A stretch of DNA of 35,426 nt from a virus: positions 1 through 35,426 of the IMG/VR virus record IMGVR_UViG_3300042520_002468; one strand, given 5' to 3'. The notes beneath the pieces are model-generated. The model worked only from the letters and a program-made list of their open reading frames with translations, was not told the origin of the DNA and did not search any database. Below, piece by piece: positions 24,698-32,216 of the stretch; the first letter of the stretch is position 1, and every line of letters starts with the position of its first letter. Made by a program: the position numbers and the translations under genes.

Positions 24698-25495
24698 ATG
24701 TTAGAAGAACAAAACAGAATCACGAATTTTGCACATGGCAAATGGGTCGCCCCAACCTGGGTTGATATTGCAAAAGGGTCACATAATCTTTCTAAAACAA
24801 AGTTAGTAGACGCTTTATCAATTCAAGAACAAGCATTAATTAATGCTAAAATTGTGGAGAATGAAATCTCCCTTGGCATGGATAGATCTGTAAAGTCGAC
24901 CAATTATGGGTACGGAGAAATCCGAAGGCCTGAATTACTAGTTGCAAAAATGCCGATACTCACAAATGGGTTGTTGTATAATCATGTAATAAACGAAATG
25001 TTAGTTAGAATGATAAAACCAAACAGGACGCTATTGATTGGTAGCGGAGTAGATACTAAGAGTAATTTCTTATCTACTTTCTGTGGAGAAAATGTTTTTG
25101 TATCTAATGACTTCTGGCTAAATAGACTAGAAGAGTTTTATGATGAAGAGGAAACAGCTTTTGATGTTGTAAACTTGATAGATATAGCAAATGGAGAAGG
25201 TCCGAAAGATTTAGATCTAATCTTAACATCCGCGGAAGTATTAGTCAGTTATTTTGATGATGATATTTTTCTTAAATTAGTAGATTCTATGGCAAGCGGC
25301 GGAACAATAATTCTTGGTACCAGTGGTGATATGATGACTACATATGGGGTGTCAAATTCACTTTCTGCAAAAGTCTTGAATATGCATTTGATGTCACCAT
25401 ATTATATAATGCATGAAAATCTTAGAAAAATTGATAATATATGCTTTTATCATATTCCATCTCTTCAGGGGACTACTGTAATAATCAAAGACTAA
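24698..25495 (+). CDS. Methyltransferase-like (Rossmann-fold) protein
   Basis: The 265-residue protein has 'NRTLLIGSGVDTKSNFLSTFCGENVFVSNDFWLNRLEEFYDEEETAFDVVNLIDIANGEGPKDLDLILTS' in its middle. A strand-turn 'LLIGSGVDTKS', an acidic strand end and 'ASGGTIILGTSGD' are consistent with a Rossmann-like SAM-dependent methyltransferase. But the glycine motif is not canonical and I cannot place the catalytic residues. The N-terminal 90 residues (KWVAPTWVDIAKGSHNLSKTK) are a separate region. The C-terminal part (NMHLMSPYYIMHENLRKIDNICFYHIP) is unrecognised. It could also be a non-enzymatic homologue. It directly follows the small genes and precedes the sulfotransferase-like gene. Confidence 0.45.
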   Translation: MLEEQNRITNFAHGKWVAPTWVDIAKGSHNLSKTKLVDALSIQEQALINAKIVENEISLGMDRSVKSTNYGYGEIRRPELLVAKMPILTNGLLYNHVINEMLVRMIKPNRTLLIGSGVDTKSNFLSTFCGENVFVSNDFWLNRLEEFYDEEETAFDVVNLIDIANGEGPKDLDLILTSAEVLVSYFDDDIFLKLVDSMASGGTIILGTSGDMMTTYGVSNSLSAKVLNMHLMSPYYIMHENLRKIDNICFYHIPSLQGTTVIIKD

Positions 25496-25548
25496 GTCTT
25501 TGTGTTGTAGATTTGGTAATCTATGGATGAGTTAGAATTTGGTCTTAC

Positions 25549-26220
25549 ATGGACACAGTAGATATAAGAAGTTATTATAATTTATTGAATTTTACCAGAC
25601 CGATAAGTAGTAAAAGTACACATCTTTTTTGCGTTGACGGTTTTCAGCGCCAAGGCAATAATAGCCTTAGAAAACTTTTATTGGAAACTTTTCCTACCAT
25701 CTCTATAAATAGAGCCTTAACTCATGAAGTATCCAATATTGAAAGAAGCCTGTCAAAAGGTATCCCCTGCGTAGTTACTTTAAGAAGAAGCTTGGGGACA
25801 GCATCTTCATTGGTGTCTTATCAGAATAAAAAAGATAACATTGAACATATATATAAAGATGAAAAGACTTTGGACGCTTATATACGTTCTATGATTTTCA
25901 AAGAAACAATAGATCACATCCTAGACACCCATTTGGAATACTTTCGATATATTTTAAATGCGAAGGATAAATATAAGAATAATTTTTTTATTGCCACATT
26001 TGATACTTTGCTTTATAGCTCCCACAATTTGATGGAAGACATTAGAAAAAAATTTAATATAGAAAATATTAGTAATTATAAATTTGAGAATAAATTAATT
26101 AATATACCGGGTCATAATTCTACGGCCAATGACACTATTGAGCAATACATTCTAAATAATTTTACTTTAAAATTAAATGAATTAGATAAGTTATACGATA
26201 TGATATTAGGGATAATCTAA
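25549..26220 (+). CDS. Sulfotransferase-like protein
   Basis: The 223-residue protein begins with 'HLFCVDGFQRQGNNSLRKLLLETFP', similar to the sulfotransferase 5'-PSB loop (G-xx-R-SGT-SL-xxLL), although the usual S-G-T is changed to Q-G-N-N. Next is 'GIPCVVTLRRSLGTASSLVSY' (compare P-V-V-T-LRDP----S), the region that binds the 3'-phosphate. Further on, 'FFIATFDTLLYSSHNLMEDIRKKFNI' fits the following strand and helix. The fold would transfer sulfate from PAPS to a sugar or protein. The altered loop makes activity uncertain. Neighbours are a methyltransferase-like and an unknown gene. It has no strong ribosome site. Confidence 0.5.
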   Translation: MDTVDIRSYYNLLNFTRPISSKSTHLFCVDGFQRQGNNSLRKLLLETFPTISINRALTHEVSNIERSLSKGIPCVVTLRRSLGTASSLVSYQNKKDNIEHIYKDEKTLDAYIRSMIFKETIDHILDTHLEYFRYILNAKDKYKNNFFIATFDTLLYSSHNLMEDIRKKFNIENISNYKFENKLINIPGHNSTANDTIEQYILNNFTLKLNELDKLYDMILGII

Positions 26221-26235
26221 TATCATAATATAAAT

Positions 26236-26685
26236 ATGGATACGTTTTTTCTAGAACCAAAGCTAAACAGCTATTCATACTGCACCACCAGCAATAACTC
26301 TCTCCACATTAGCGGAAGTATCGAGCTTATTGTAAACGTAGAAAATTTTTCTTCATTGGCTATAAAATCTCTTTTATATAAAATGGATAAAAGAATCTTG
26401 AATATAGATTCTGATAATGGCTTTTTAGATGGTATAGATAATGGTAATTCATATTATATTTATAGGATTAATCCCATAGACCGTAAGGTAAAGCAGGGGG
26501 CTTATGGTAGGGGCACCATATATTTGCTCGATAAATTTCACAATGCGGTGAGGTGGAAGCCTCAATATAATGTCGATAAAGTTTTATCGCCGGAAGTGTT
26601 TACTGCCAATTTATTTTTCTTTTCAAAATATATAAAAAAAGAAAATTATGACTACTTAAAGAAAACTCAACTTAAATGTTTGTGA
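26236..26685 (+). CDS. Unknown protein
   Basis: The 149-residue protein begins 'DTFFLEPKLNSYSYCTTSNNSLHISGSIELIVNVENF'. It contains 'NGNSYYIYRINPIDRKVKQGAYGRGTIYLLDKFHNAVRWKPQ', a beta-rich basic middle, and ends in 'FSKYIKKENYDYLKKTQLKCL'. I do not recognise the family. There is no signal peptide or membrane segment. It starts 15 nt after the sulfotransferase-like gene without a clear ribosome site, and a -10-type element lies at its 3' end, before the oxygenase at 26726. It could be part of the surface-modification set, a guess from location. Confidence 0.5.
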   Translation: MDTFFLEPKLNSYSYCTTSNNSLHISGSIELIVNVENFSSLAIKSLLYKMDKRILNIDSDNGFLDGIDNGNSYYIYRINPIDRKVKQGAYGRGTIYLLDKFHNAVRWKPQYNVDKVLSPEVFTANLFFFSKYIKKENYDYLKKTQLKCL

Positions 26686-26691
26686 TATAAT
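26683..26691 (+). promoter_or_regulatory. Extended -10 element TGA-TATAAT
   Basis: The TGA at 26683-26685 doubles as the stop codon of the preceding gene, as at 12889. TATAAT at 26686-26691 lies 34 nt before the oxygenase start. Confidence 0.5.
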
Positions 26692-26725
26692 TAGGCGTAT
26701 CGCATACAGTCAGGATGGCATCGTA

Positions 26726-27601
26726 ATGTTGAAAGAAAAGTTTAATTACAAAAAAGTATCTCCAAAAAAGTTGGGTGACGGAATATTACTTTTTGAACAA
26801 GTCTTGGACGTAGATTGGGACTACTTTGTCGAATGGGCTAGCGGCCATATATTGAGGGAAAAAGAAAACATGTACAAACCATCAATCAACCCCGATACTG
26901 GCGCGCCCTGCTATATAAATAGAAGTGGTTATTATTTTAACGAAAAAACCGTCAACGAAATGCCCTTTAGAAGCGTAGAGATACATGAAGATAAATCTCT
27001 TGAATCAATTGTTTTGTTAGCTTTTATCGAAGATATAAAGTATAAGTGTTTACTGCAGTATATAATGGAATACCCTATGTTATTTAAGTGTATATGGTGG
27101 AGATCCAAGGGGCATGTTGTATCCTATGGTCCCGGGTCATACTTGGGCCCACATTCCGATAATAGTTGTGATTACATCTTTGGTCTAGAAGAACCGCAAA
27201 TGCAGTTCGCTGCGAAGAATGTAGTTGGTTCTGTAGTGTATGTGAACGATGACTATATTGGTGGAGAGCATTATTTTAATTATTTAAATATAAAATATAA
27301 GCCTAAAAAAGGTGATATATTGATGTTCCCAAGCAATTATATAGCTACTCATCAAGTGTTGCCCGTAGAAAGCGGAGTTAGGTATAGCTACCTCGGTTGG
27401 TATGGCCATGGTAGCGCAAATGAAAAGCTTAGAGAAAAGATATATAATCCATTAGAGTCAACCGATATAGCTACCAGAATGGCAAATTTATATTTACCAT
27501 TCTTGAGAGAAGATTTAGCTAATTTAGCGTCTAAAGATTATGCTAACAATCAAAACGCTGCTGAGGTATTGCGATTAGTTGGAGCCTTAACCCAGGGATG
27601 A
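26726..27601 (+). CDS. 2-oxoglutarate/Fe(II)-dependent oxygenase
   Basis: The 291-residue protein has the iron ligands in 'GPGSYLGPHSDNSCDYIFG' (H-x-D at about residue 139), then 'VVGSVVYVNDDYIGGEHYFNYLNIKYKPKKGDILMFPSNYIATHQVLPVESGVRYSYLGWYGHG'. The distal His is in THQVL and the Arg in GVRYS binds 2-oxoglutarate. The N-terminal 120 residues include 'DWDYFVEWASGHILREKENMYKP', unlike the other oxygenases here, and the C-terminal 60 residues form helices (EDLANLASKDYANNQNAAEVLRLVG). It is the longest of the five and the most complete by motif. Its own -10 element is at 26683, so it may be separately expressed. Confidence 0.88.
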   Translation: MLKEKFNYKKVSPKKLGDGILLFEQVLDVDWDYFVEWASGHILREKENMYKPSINPDTGAPCYINRSGYYFNEKTVNEMPFRSVEIHEDKSLESIVLLAFIEDIKYKCLLQYIMEYPMLFKCIWWRSKGHVVSYGPGSYLGPHSDNSCDYIFGLEEPQMQFAAKNVVGSVVYVNDDYIGGEHYFNYLNIKYKPKKGDILMFPSNYIATHQVLPVESGVRYSYLGWYGHGSANEKLREKIYNPLESTDIATRMANLYLPFLREDLANLASKDYANNQNAAEVLRLVGALTQG

Positions 27602-27619
27602 AGTTTTAAATTTTGATTG

Positions 27620-27629
27620 TTACTATTTG
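27620..27629 (+). promoter_or_regulatory. TTAC-TATTTG promoter-like element
   Basis: TTAC-TATTTG lies in the gap after the oxygenase. The next accepted start (27724) is 94 nt away, further than for the other elements, so it may serve a start missed upstream. Confidence 0.35.
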
Positions 27630-27723
27630 ATTTAATTGCTAATAGGGTTGTATTCATTCACGCAGTGAGCGCATACGAACCAGTAGCTTGATCTTATGTC
27701 CTATAAACCGGGTGGTGGTCTTA

Positions 27724-27873
27724 ATGGTAGAAAACAAAAATGAGAGTATGCCCATTTTAGACAAAACTTTAAACATTGAAAAATATTCAACTTTAGATTG
27801 GTTGACTTTGCATCAGTGGATACCACAAGACGGGACCAAGCAAGCAAAGAGGGAAAAGCAATTTAAATCATGA
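27724..27873 (+). CDS. Small protein at the head of the virion module
   Basis: A 49-residue product starts at ATG 27724 after a G-rich GGGTGGTGG stretch: 'VENKNESMPILDKTLNIEKYSTLDWLTLHQWIPQDG', basic at the end. The same frame could start upstream at 27688, but that would include an in-frame CGG (27709). A different frame opens MSYKPGGGLNGRKQK at 27696 and stops at 27741. I therefore prefer 27724. The gene ends in an ATGA overlap with the next start at 27870. No family recognised. Confidence 0.5.
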   Translation: MVENKNESMPILDKTLNIEKYSTLDWLTLHQWIPQDGTKQAKREKQFKS

Positions 27874-28157
27874 AATACGGAGAAGAAATAGCCTACAATA
27901 GTCCTAATGTGTCTTATGATGGTATTTTAATAATTTATGCAGATAGCCTAATAAACCCAATTGTATTAAATAATATAACAATATTTTATGCTTCGAACGA
28001 AGATTATTCAAATTTAACAACAATTGGCGTTTTAAGCATAGACATAAACCCTCAAGGAATTGTTTCTGTAGAGGTTTTGGACAAAGACGTAAGCGCTATA
28101 TCTTCAGCCCAAGTTATATCAGTTGGTGTAAGTGGGCAAATATCCATAATAGGATAA
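27870..28157 (+). CDS. Small beta-rich virion protein, unknown
   Basis: The 95-residue protein is composed of short strands with Ser/Asn/Asp turns: 'NSPNVSYDGILIIYADSLINPIVLNNITIFYASNEDYSNLTTIGVLSIDINPQGIVSVEVLDKDV', ending with 'VSVGVSGQISIIG'-like sequence. It has no charged active site and no signal. The position immediately upstream of the connector gene suggests a head decoration, neck or adhesin-like small protein, which is inferred. The start overlaps the previous stop (ATGA), a sign of coupling. I do not recognise the family. Confidence 0.55.
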   Translation: MKYGEEIAYNSPNVSYDGILIIYADSLINPIVLNNITIFYASNEDYSNLTTIGVLSIDINPQGIVSVEVLDKDVSAISSAQVISVGVSGQISIIG

Positions 28158-28163
28158 GTATAA

Positions 28164-28173
28164 TTACTATATT
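28164..28173 (+). promoter_or_regulatory. TTAC-TATATT promoter-like element
   Basis: TTAC-TATATT lies 26 nt before the connector start at 28200, where TTGGAGC supplies the ribosome site. Confidence 0.45.
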
Positions 28174-28199
28174 AAATATTAATTTCTTTTGGAGCTCCC

Positions 28200-29099
28200 A
28201 TGTTAACTGACACCGTATTGGTAAATGATCAAGTAAGAATAAAAGTAAAGTTTGTTGACGTAAACAATGTTACTGGGGCACAAATACTAGTCAGTCCTAC
28301 CTCTGTTTTGGTCACTGTTTATAAATCAGATAATACTCAAATTGTTTCGACTACTGCGACTGCTCTTACTAGCTCAGAATACTATTACGATTTTACCCCC
28401 ACGGTTGCTGACACGTATAAAATAGTTTTCGTAGGCAATATACCCGGTGGAACTTCAATAACAGTTAACCAGCAGCTTTATGTAAGTACGTCAACCGATA
28501 CCTATAAGCCAATTATAACGCTAAAAGCAGATGAGATAATTATGTTTGCAGCAGACGTTGATCCGATTTATTTAAACCCAGAAGAAATGCAAGCCTATTT
28601 CCCGGAAGCATCTTTGCTTGAAATTGGGGAAATAATTCATTATCATTCAATGGAGGTCAGAGATATTTATGGATTTAATGATTCTAATCCAGCATCTGGA
28701 ATAAACTATACTAGCTTAGAATATATAAAAGCGGCTACAGCTTGTGACCTCAGTAGGACATATAGTTATGGCGGCGACGATGACGTCTCTGTGCAATTGG
28801 GGGACCTAACCGTCACAGCAAGAAATCTCCCAAGGACAAACATAAGCAGGGGCAATGCTGTCACGTGGTGCCAGATTGCAGCAGCATTGAGAAAAGAAAT
28901 GTTAGCTGGCATAACTGGAGCTAGAGGCTTCCAGCCAAAGGGACTACCTACAATGCCAGTTATAAATGCTGGGAATTATATAGATCCAGATACAGGAAGA
29001 AATACTTATTTGACAGACAGAGATCTTTACGGGACGAGTAGATCTAGGGAGCTATCTTACGACCCTATCCCTAAGAGGGGTTTGCATAATTATGATTAA
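28200..29099 (+). CDS. Head-tail connector protein with an N-terminal Ig-like domain
   Basis: The 299-residue protein has two parts. Residues 1-100 (VLVNDQVRIKVKFVDVNNVTGAQILVSPTSVLVTVYKSDN, then YYYDFTPTVADTYKIVFVGNIPGG) form a beta sandwich of immunoglobulin-like type, which phages often attach to virion proteins. Residues 120-299 are helical: 'EEMQAYFPEASLLEIGEIIHYHSMEVRDIYGF', 'SLEYIKAATACDLSRTYSYGGDDDVSVQLGDLTV' and 'NAVTWCQIAAALRKEMLAGI'. This is the pattern of gp6/gp15-type head-tail adaptors (a helix bundle followed by S-x-x-LGDLTV). The fused Ig-like domain is unusual. The stop overlaps the next gene by 8 nt, as expected for a neck operon. Confidence 0.72.
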   Translation: MLTDTVLVNDQVRIKVKFVDVNNVTGAQILVSPTSVLVTVYKSDNTQIVSTTATALTSSEYYYDFTPTVADTYKIVFVGNIPGGTSITVNQQLYVSTSTDTYKPIITLKADEIIMFAADVDPIYLNPEEMQAYFPEASLLEIGEIIHYHSMEVRDIYGFNDSNPASGINYTSLEYIKAATACDLSRTYSYGGDDDVSVQLGDLTVTARNLPRTNISRGNAVTWCQIAAALRKEMLAGITGARGFQPKGLPTMPVINAGNYIDPDTGRNTYLTDRDLYGTSRSRELSYDPIPKRGLHNYD

Positions 29100-29466
29100 T
29101 CTTGAAAAATCATTTATGAACATTTTAAAAAAATGGGGCTATGATGTTTTTATACAAAGAAAAAAAGCTAATGGCAATTACGAAGATAACCTTCAGCAAG
29201 TAACCACGAGAAGCGTTTTCCCAAAAGGAAGATTTGAAGCCAAATCAGCTAGCGAAGAAGACGAGGGGATAGTCGTTAATTCTGATGTAGTTTATTACTT
29301 TGAAGGCTCCGTTAATCCAGGGGAGGGTGATAGAATTTACGAGATGATTCCCAACGCTGCGAACAAACACACTATATATGTGATAGATACAAGTGCTCCG
29401 ATAAGAGGCAAGGGCGGAAAAATAGTTTACTGGACAGTTGGAGCAACTAGAGAAAAACAGGTTTAA
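29092..29466 (+). CDS. Head-closure / head-tail joining protein
   Basis: The 124-residue protein 'INLEKSFMNILKKWGYDVFIQRKKANGNYEDNLQQVTTRSVFPKGRFEAKSASEEDEGIVVNSDVVYYFEGSVNPGEGDRIYE' ends in 'APIRGKGGKIVYWTVGATREK'. The combination of a first helix, small beta barrel with 'P-EGDRI-E' and 'YWTVGATRE' at the end resembles stopper proteins of contractile-tailed phages. It lies directly between the connector and sheath genes, where a head-closure protein is expected. The start overlaps the connector gene's end by 8 nt. The role is inferred from order and fold resemblance. Confidence 0.62.
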   Translation: MINLEKSFMNILKKWGYDVFIQRKKANGNYEDNLQQVTTRSVFPKGRFEAKSASEEDEGIVVNSDVVYYFEGSVNPGEGDRIYEMIPNAANKHTIYVIDTSAPIRGKGGKIVYWTVGATREKQV

Positions 29467-29467
29467 G

Positions 29468-31342
29468 GTGTTAATAGTAAAAAAAAATCAACGATTAAAA
29501 TTTAGATTTACATTTGTCGGTGATGCTAGGTCGACTTCAACTACATCAACTAATTCTAAAAATATTTCATTTAAACAAATATTAAACAACAAAGCAACAA
29601 TAACTACAGTTGTTAACCACGGTTTTCAAGTTGGACAAGCAGTTACAATTGCTGGAGTAGATTCAGTATTTAATGGATTACATACAATAGAAGAGGTAAC
29701 TAATAATACATTTAGTTATAGAACAGTAGAATCAAATGTCAGCGTTGTTGTTTCTTCTGGAACAGCGTCTGTTACTTCCGCCTTATTAAATGGCGGTTTA
29801 TCCTACGATCCAATAGCAAATGGTTCAGACGTTACAGTTAGTGTTTATAGGGGCCTTGACCAATCAGGGGCAATTATAGGAGTTCCTATATCTTATAGAT
29901 ATACAAATTCCACGACAAGCCCTGACGCCTACATAGAGAGAAATGGAACAACTGAGTTTGTTTTTAATTATAGAATTCCAGAAAATATAGAAGCACAAAA
30001 TTCTTTATTCAGCGGCATTTACACTATTGTAGCTAGAACTTACATCGACGGAAATTTATTGAGTTCAACGGTTCAATTTGAACTAAAAGATACTTTATAC
30101 GATTTAGTCTCAGGTGTTGGTCAAGGGAATAAATCTGCAACAATAACTTACAAACCGTCTTATGATGACCTGAGCCAAACTAATATGCAGTCTATATTAT
30201 TAATAGGCCACGCAGATGGGCTAGAATTAAATAATCCAGTAAAAATAAACTCAGTACAAAACGCAATAGATCTTTTATCTGGGAACAAGAACAGCCCTTT
30301 ACTTAGGGGCGTATTAGATGCATATGGCGCAGGCGCAAGAAACATATTCATATGCGCGGCAGCCCCGATGTCGGAATATGTTTTAAGCGTAGAAGATAGA
30401 AACAAAGCTTATGCCGTTTTTAATGGACAAACTCTTAAAACTTTCTATGAAAAATATTATGAAAGATTGATTGAAACATATAGTATTATAAAACAATTAG
30501 ACTATATAGATATAATTGTTCCATTAGAAGCTTCTATAATAAAAACTGGTGGAGTAGATTTCTTGTCACAACTCGTGCACTATTGCAATGATTTCCACAA
30601 TGAAACTGGGTATGTGCAAATTGGCGTTATAGGCAGTAGGGGAAATGGAATAAGTTCATCCGATATTGAGTTGATTCAAAATAGCAAATATCTTAGATAC
30701 AAATATACTACATTTATTAATACTACCTCTAGCACGCAAATTGCTTCTGACATAGGAAGATACGTTGTGCCAGTATATGGGGAGGCTGTGTTCTCTCACC
30801 TGCAAATAGACAACACCTACACCGCTTCAGTTGCAGCAGCTGTTGCTGGGATGATAGCCCAGTCTCAATTAAATATGGGCTTAACAAGAAAAAGAATTCC
30901 AGGGGCTTTATCTTTGTACGGTGTAGACCTAAATTCTACTCAATTAAATACACTTGACTCAATCGGCATAAACACAATATATAGAGGCACTAAAGCACGT
31001 AGGGGTAATGTATATGAAGTGTACCTGACCAGTGATTACACCCTTTCAAATGTTAATTCTGTGTTTTCGAAACTTCCGCAAATGAGGTTAACTTCATATG
31101 TAGCTAGCCAAGTCAAAGCGTACGGCTATGATTACATAGGAAAATTTGGGTATGACAAGGTTGTAACTAGTGTTACTAATATGTTGTCAACATTAAAGAA
31201 GAATGGTTCAATTGTTGACTATGAATTTAAGGCAGAACAATCTGAACAGGAACAAGGTCTATTAATATTAAATATTAATTTAACTTCTTCTTTAGGTTTG
31301 AAAAAAATTAACCTTTCTTTATCAGCAGGACCGGCGGCTTAA
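29468..31342 (+). CDS. Tail sheath-like protein (long, with an extra beta module)
   Basis: The start is GTG 29468, just after the previous stop; the frame also runs upstream to 29438 inside the head-closure gene. The 624-residue protein carries a 'VTTVVNHGFQVGQAVTIAGVDSVFNGLHTIEEV' module near residues 40-75, of the 'HG-xVG-xV-ISG' beta type found in phage tail proteins. Its C-terminal half shows tail-sheath features: 'GEAVFSHLQIDNTYTASVAAAVAGMIAQSQLNMGLTRKRIPGAL', 'LNTLDSIGINTIY' and a final domain ending in 'LLILNINLTSSLGLKKINLSLSA'. The sheath at 32217 is shorter and appears to be a second member. It could be a sheath initiator or minor sheath protein; this is inferred. Confidence 0.68.
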   Translation: MLIVKKNQRLKFRFTFVGDARSTSTTSTNSKNISFKQILNNKATITTVVNHGFQVGQAVTIAGVDSVFNGLHTIEEVTNNTFSYRTVESNVSVVVSSGTASVTSALLNGGLSYDPIANGSDVTVSVYRGLDQSGAIIGVPISYRYTNSTTSPDAYIERNGTTEFVFNYRIPENIEAQNSLFSGIYTIVARTYIDGNLLSSTVQFELKDTLYDLVSGVGQGNKSATITYKPSYDDLSQTNMQSILLIGHADGLELNNPVKINSVQNAIDLLSGNKNSPLLRGVLDAYGAGARNIFICAAAPMSEYVLSVEDRNKAYAVFNGQTLKTFYEKYYERLIETYSIIKQLDYIDIIVPLEASIIKTGGVDFLSQLVHYCNDFHNETGYVQIGVIGSRGNGISSSDIELIQNSKYLRYKYTTFINTTSSTQIASDIGRYVVPVYGEAVFSHLQIDNTYTASVAAAVAGMIAQSQLNMGLTRKRIPGALSLYGVDLNSTQLNTLDSIGINTIYRGTKARRGNVYEVYLTSDYTLSNVNSVFSKLPQMRLTSYVASQVKAYGYDYIGKFGYDKVVTSVTNMLSTLKKNGSIVDYEFKAEQSEQEQGLLILNINLTSSLGLKKINLSLSAGPAA

Positions 31343-31343
31343 G

Positions 31344-32114
31344 ATGGCACAATTACCGATCAGCATGCCAAAGCTTGGCTTGGCAGATGCGATGGATAAA
31401 TCGCGTTTTGCAAACATACTCCAGTCTGATGGGAATTTAAGTTACCTGGAATTTATATCAGCTGTAAAGTCTTTATGGGAAGAAAGCTTTCCGAACTATC
31501 CGATCAAGGCAACGTCAAATGGGGATAATTCTTTTACCTGGTTTAACCCAGCAACTCAAGAATACGATACCACAGATGCAATAATAGTGTATTCTTTAGA
31601 GTTAAGAAAAGCTCATTCCGTTGAACCAAAACCACGAATGAGACAAATAACAAGTGACAATGTTTATGTTTATGGTCAAAGATTCCAGAACGTTGTTGCA
31701 TTTACGGCCATGTCTCCAGTTGGAAAAAGATTAGGACCAGATTCAAATTCTGTTTGTGATGACCAGGACAACTCTTATTTGGTTGAATCTTTAATAGAAT
31801 CTTTTGAGGACTTCATGCTGGAGTATACTCCAATCTTTAAAAAGATAGGGGCTTCAGAATTGGTCTACTCCAGAAGACTTTCGGATTCAGAAGTAAATAG
31901 GGATTCTAAGGACGTTCACAAAAGAACGGTCACTTACATGCTCACTACCGAAAAGGTCTTTGCAGCACAAGCTAATACGATAGAAAAGATAGCTATAGAT
32001 GTAAGACAGTTTATGGCCTATGAGCCAGAATTCTTAGCCGCAGCAACTCCAAATTATGAAGATATAAACATTAACCTTATAGACTTAGAGAATACTGCTA
32101 CTCCACGTCATTAA
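31344..32114 (+). CDS. Probable tail-completion/terminator protein
   Basis: The 256-residue protein starts 2 nt after the sheath-like gene: 'MAQLPISMPKLGLADAMDKSRFANILQSDGNLSYLEFISAVKSLWEESFPNYPIKATSNGDNSFTWFNPATQEYD'. Later it has 'SLELRKAHSVEPKPRMRQ', 'VYVYGQRFQNVVAFTAMSPVG', 'VESLIESFEDFMLEYTPIFKKIGASELVYSRRLSDSEVNR' and a strand ending in 'RTVTYMLTTEKVF'. Proteins of this type lie beside sheath genes in SPO1-like phages, and the 'ELVYSRRL-DSE--R' pattern is typical there in my memory. I infer a tail terminator or completion role. Confidence 0.58.
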   Translation: MAQLPISMPKLGLADAMDKSRFANILQSDGNLSYLEFISAVKSLWEESFPNYPIKATSNGDNSFTWFNPATQEYDTTDAIIVYSLELRKAHSVEPKPRMRQITSDNVYVYGQRFQNVVAFTAMSPVGKRLGPDSNSVCDDQDNSYLVESLIESFEDFMLEYTPIFKKIGASELVYSRRLSDSEVNRDSKDVHKRTVTYMLTTEKVFAAQANTIEKIAIDVRQFMAYEPEFLAAATPNYEDININLIDLENTATPRH

Positions 32115-32172
32115 AACCTGTATTAAAATTCCCATAGTTAATATATTGATAGTTATTTTTATGACTTAGTTG

Positions 32173-32182
32173 TTACTATATC
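32173..32182 (+). promoter_or_regulatory. TTAC-TATATC promoter-like element
   Basis: TTAC-TATATC lies 34 nt before the major sheath gene. CACAAG follows, like the sequence after the element at 7765. A GGAGG ribosome site follows at 32201-32205. Confidence 0.5.
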
Positions 32183-32216
32183 ACAAGACTTATTCTGTCG
32201 GAGGTTCAAAGATAAC

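Noticed and set aside
27688-27735. In-frame CGG at 27709 within an upstream extension of the small gene at 27724
   Set aside because: The extension needs a TTG start, overlaps a better candidate frame and lacks a ribosome site. With the start at 27724 the CGG is not in the gene, so it does not contradict the CGG rule, but it is the one case that needs checking.
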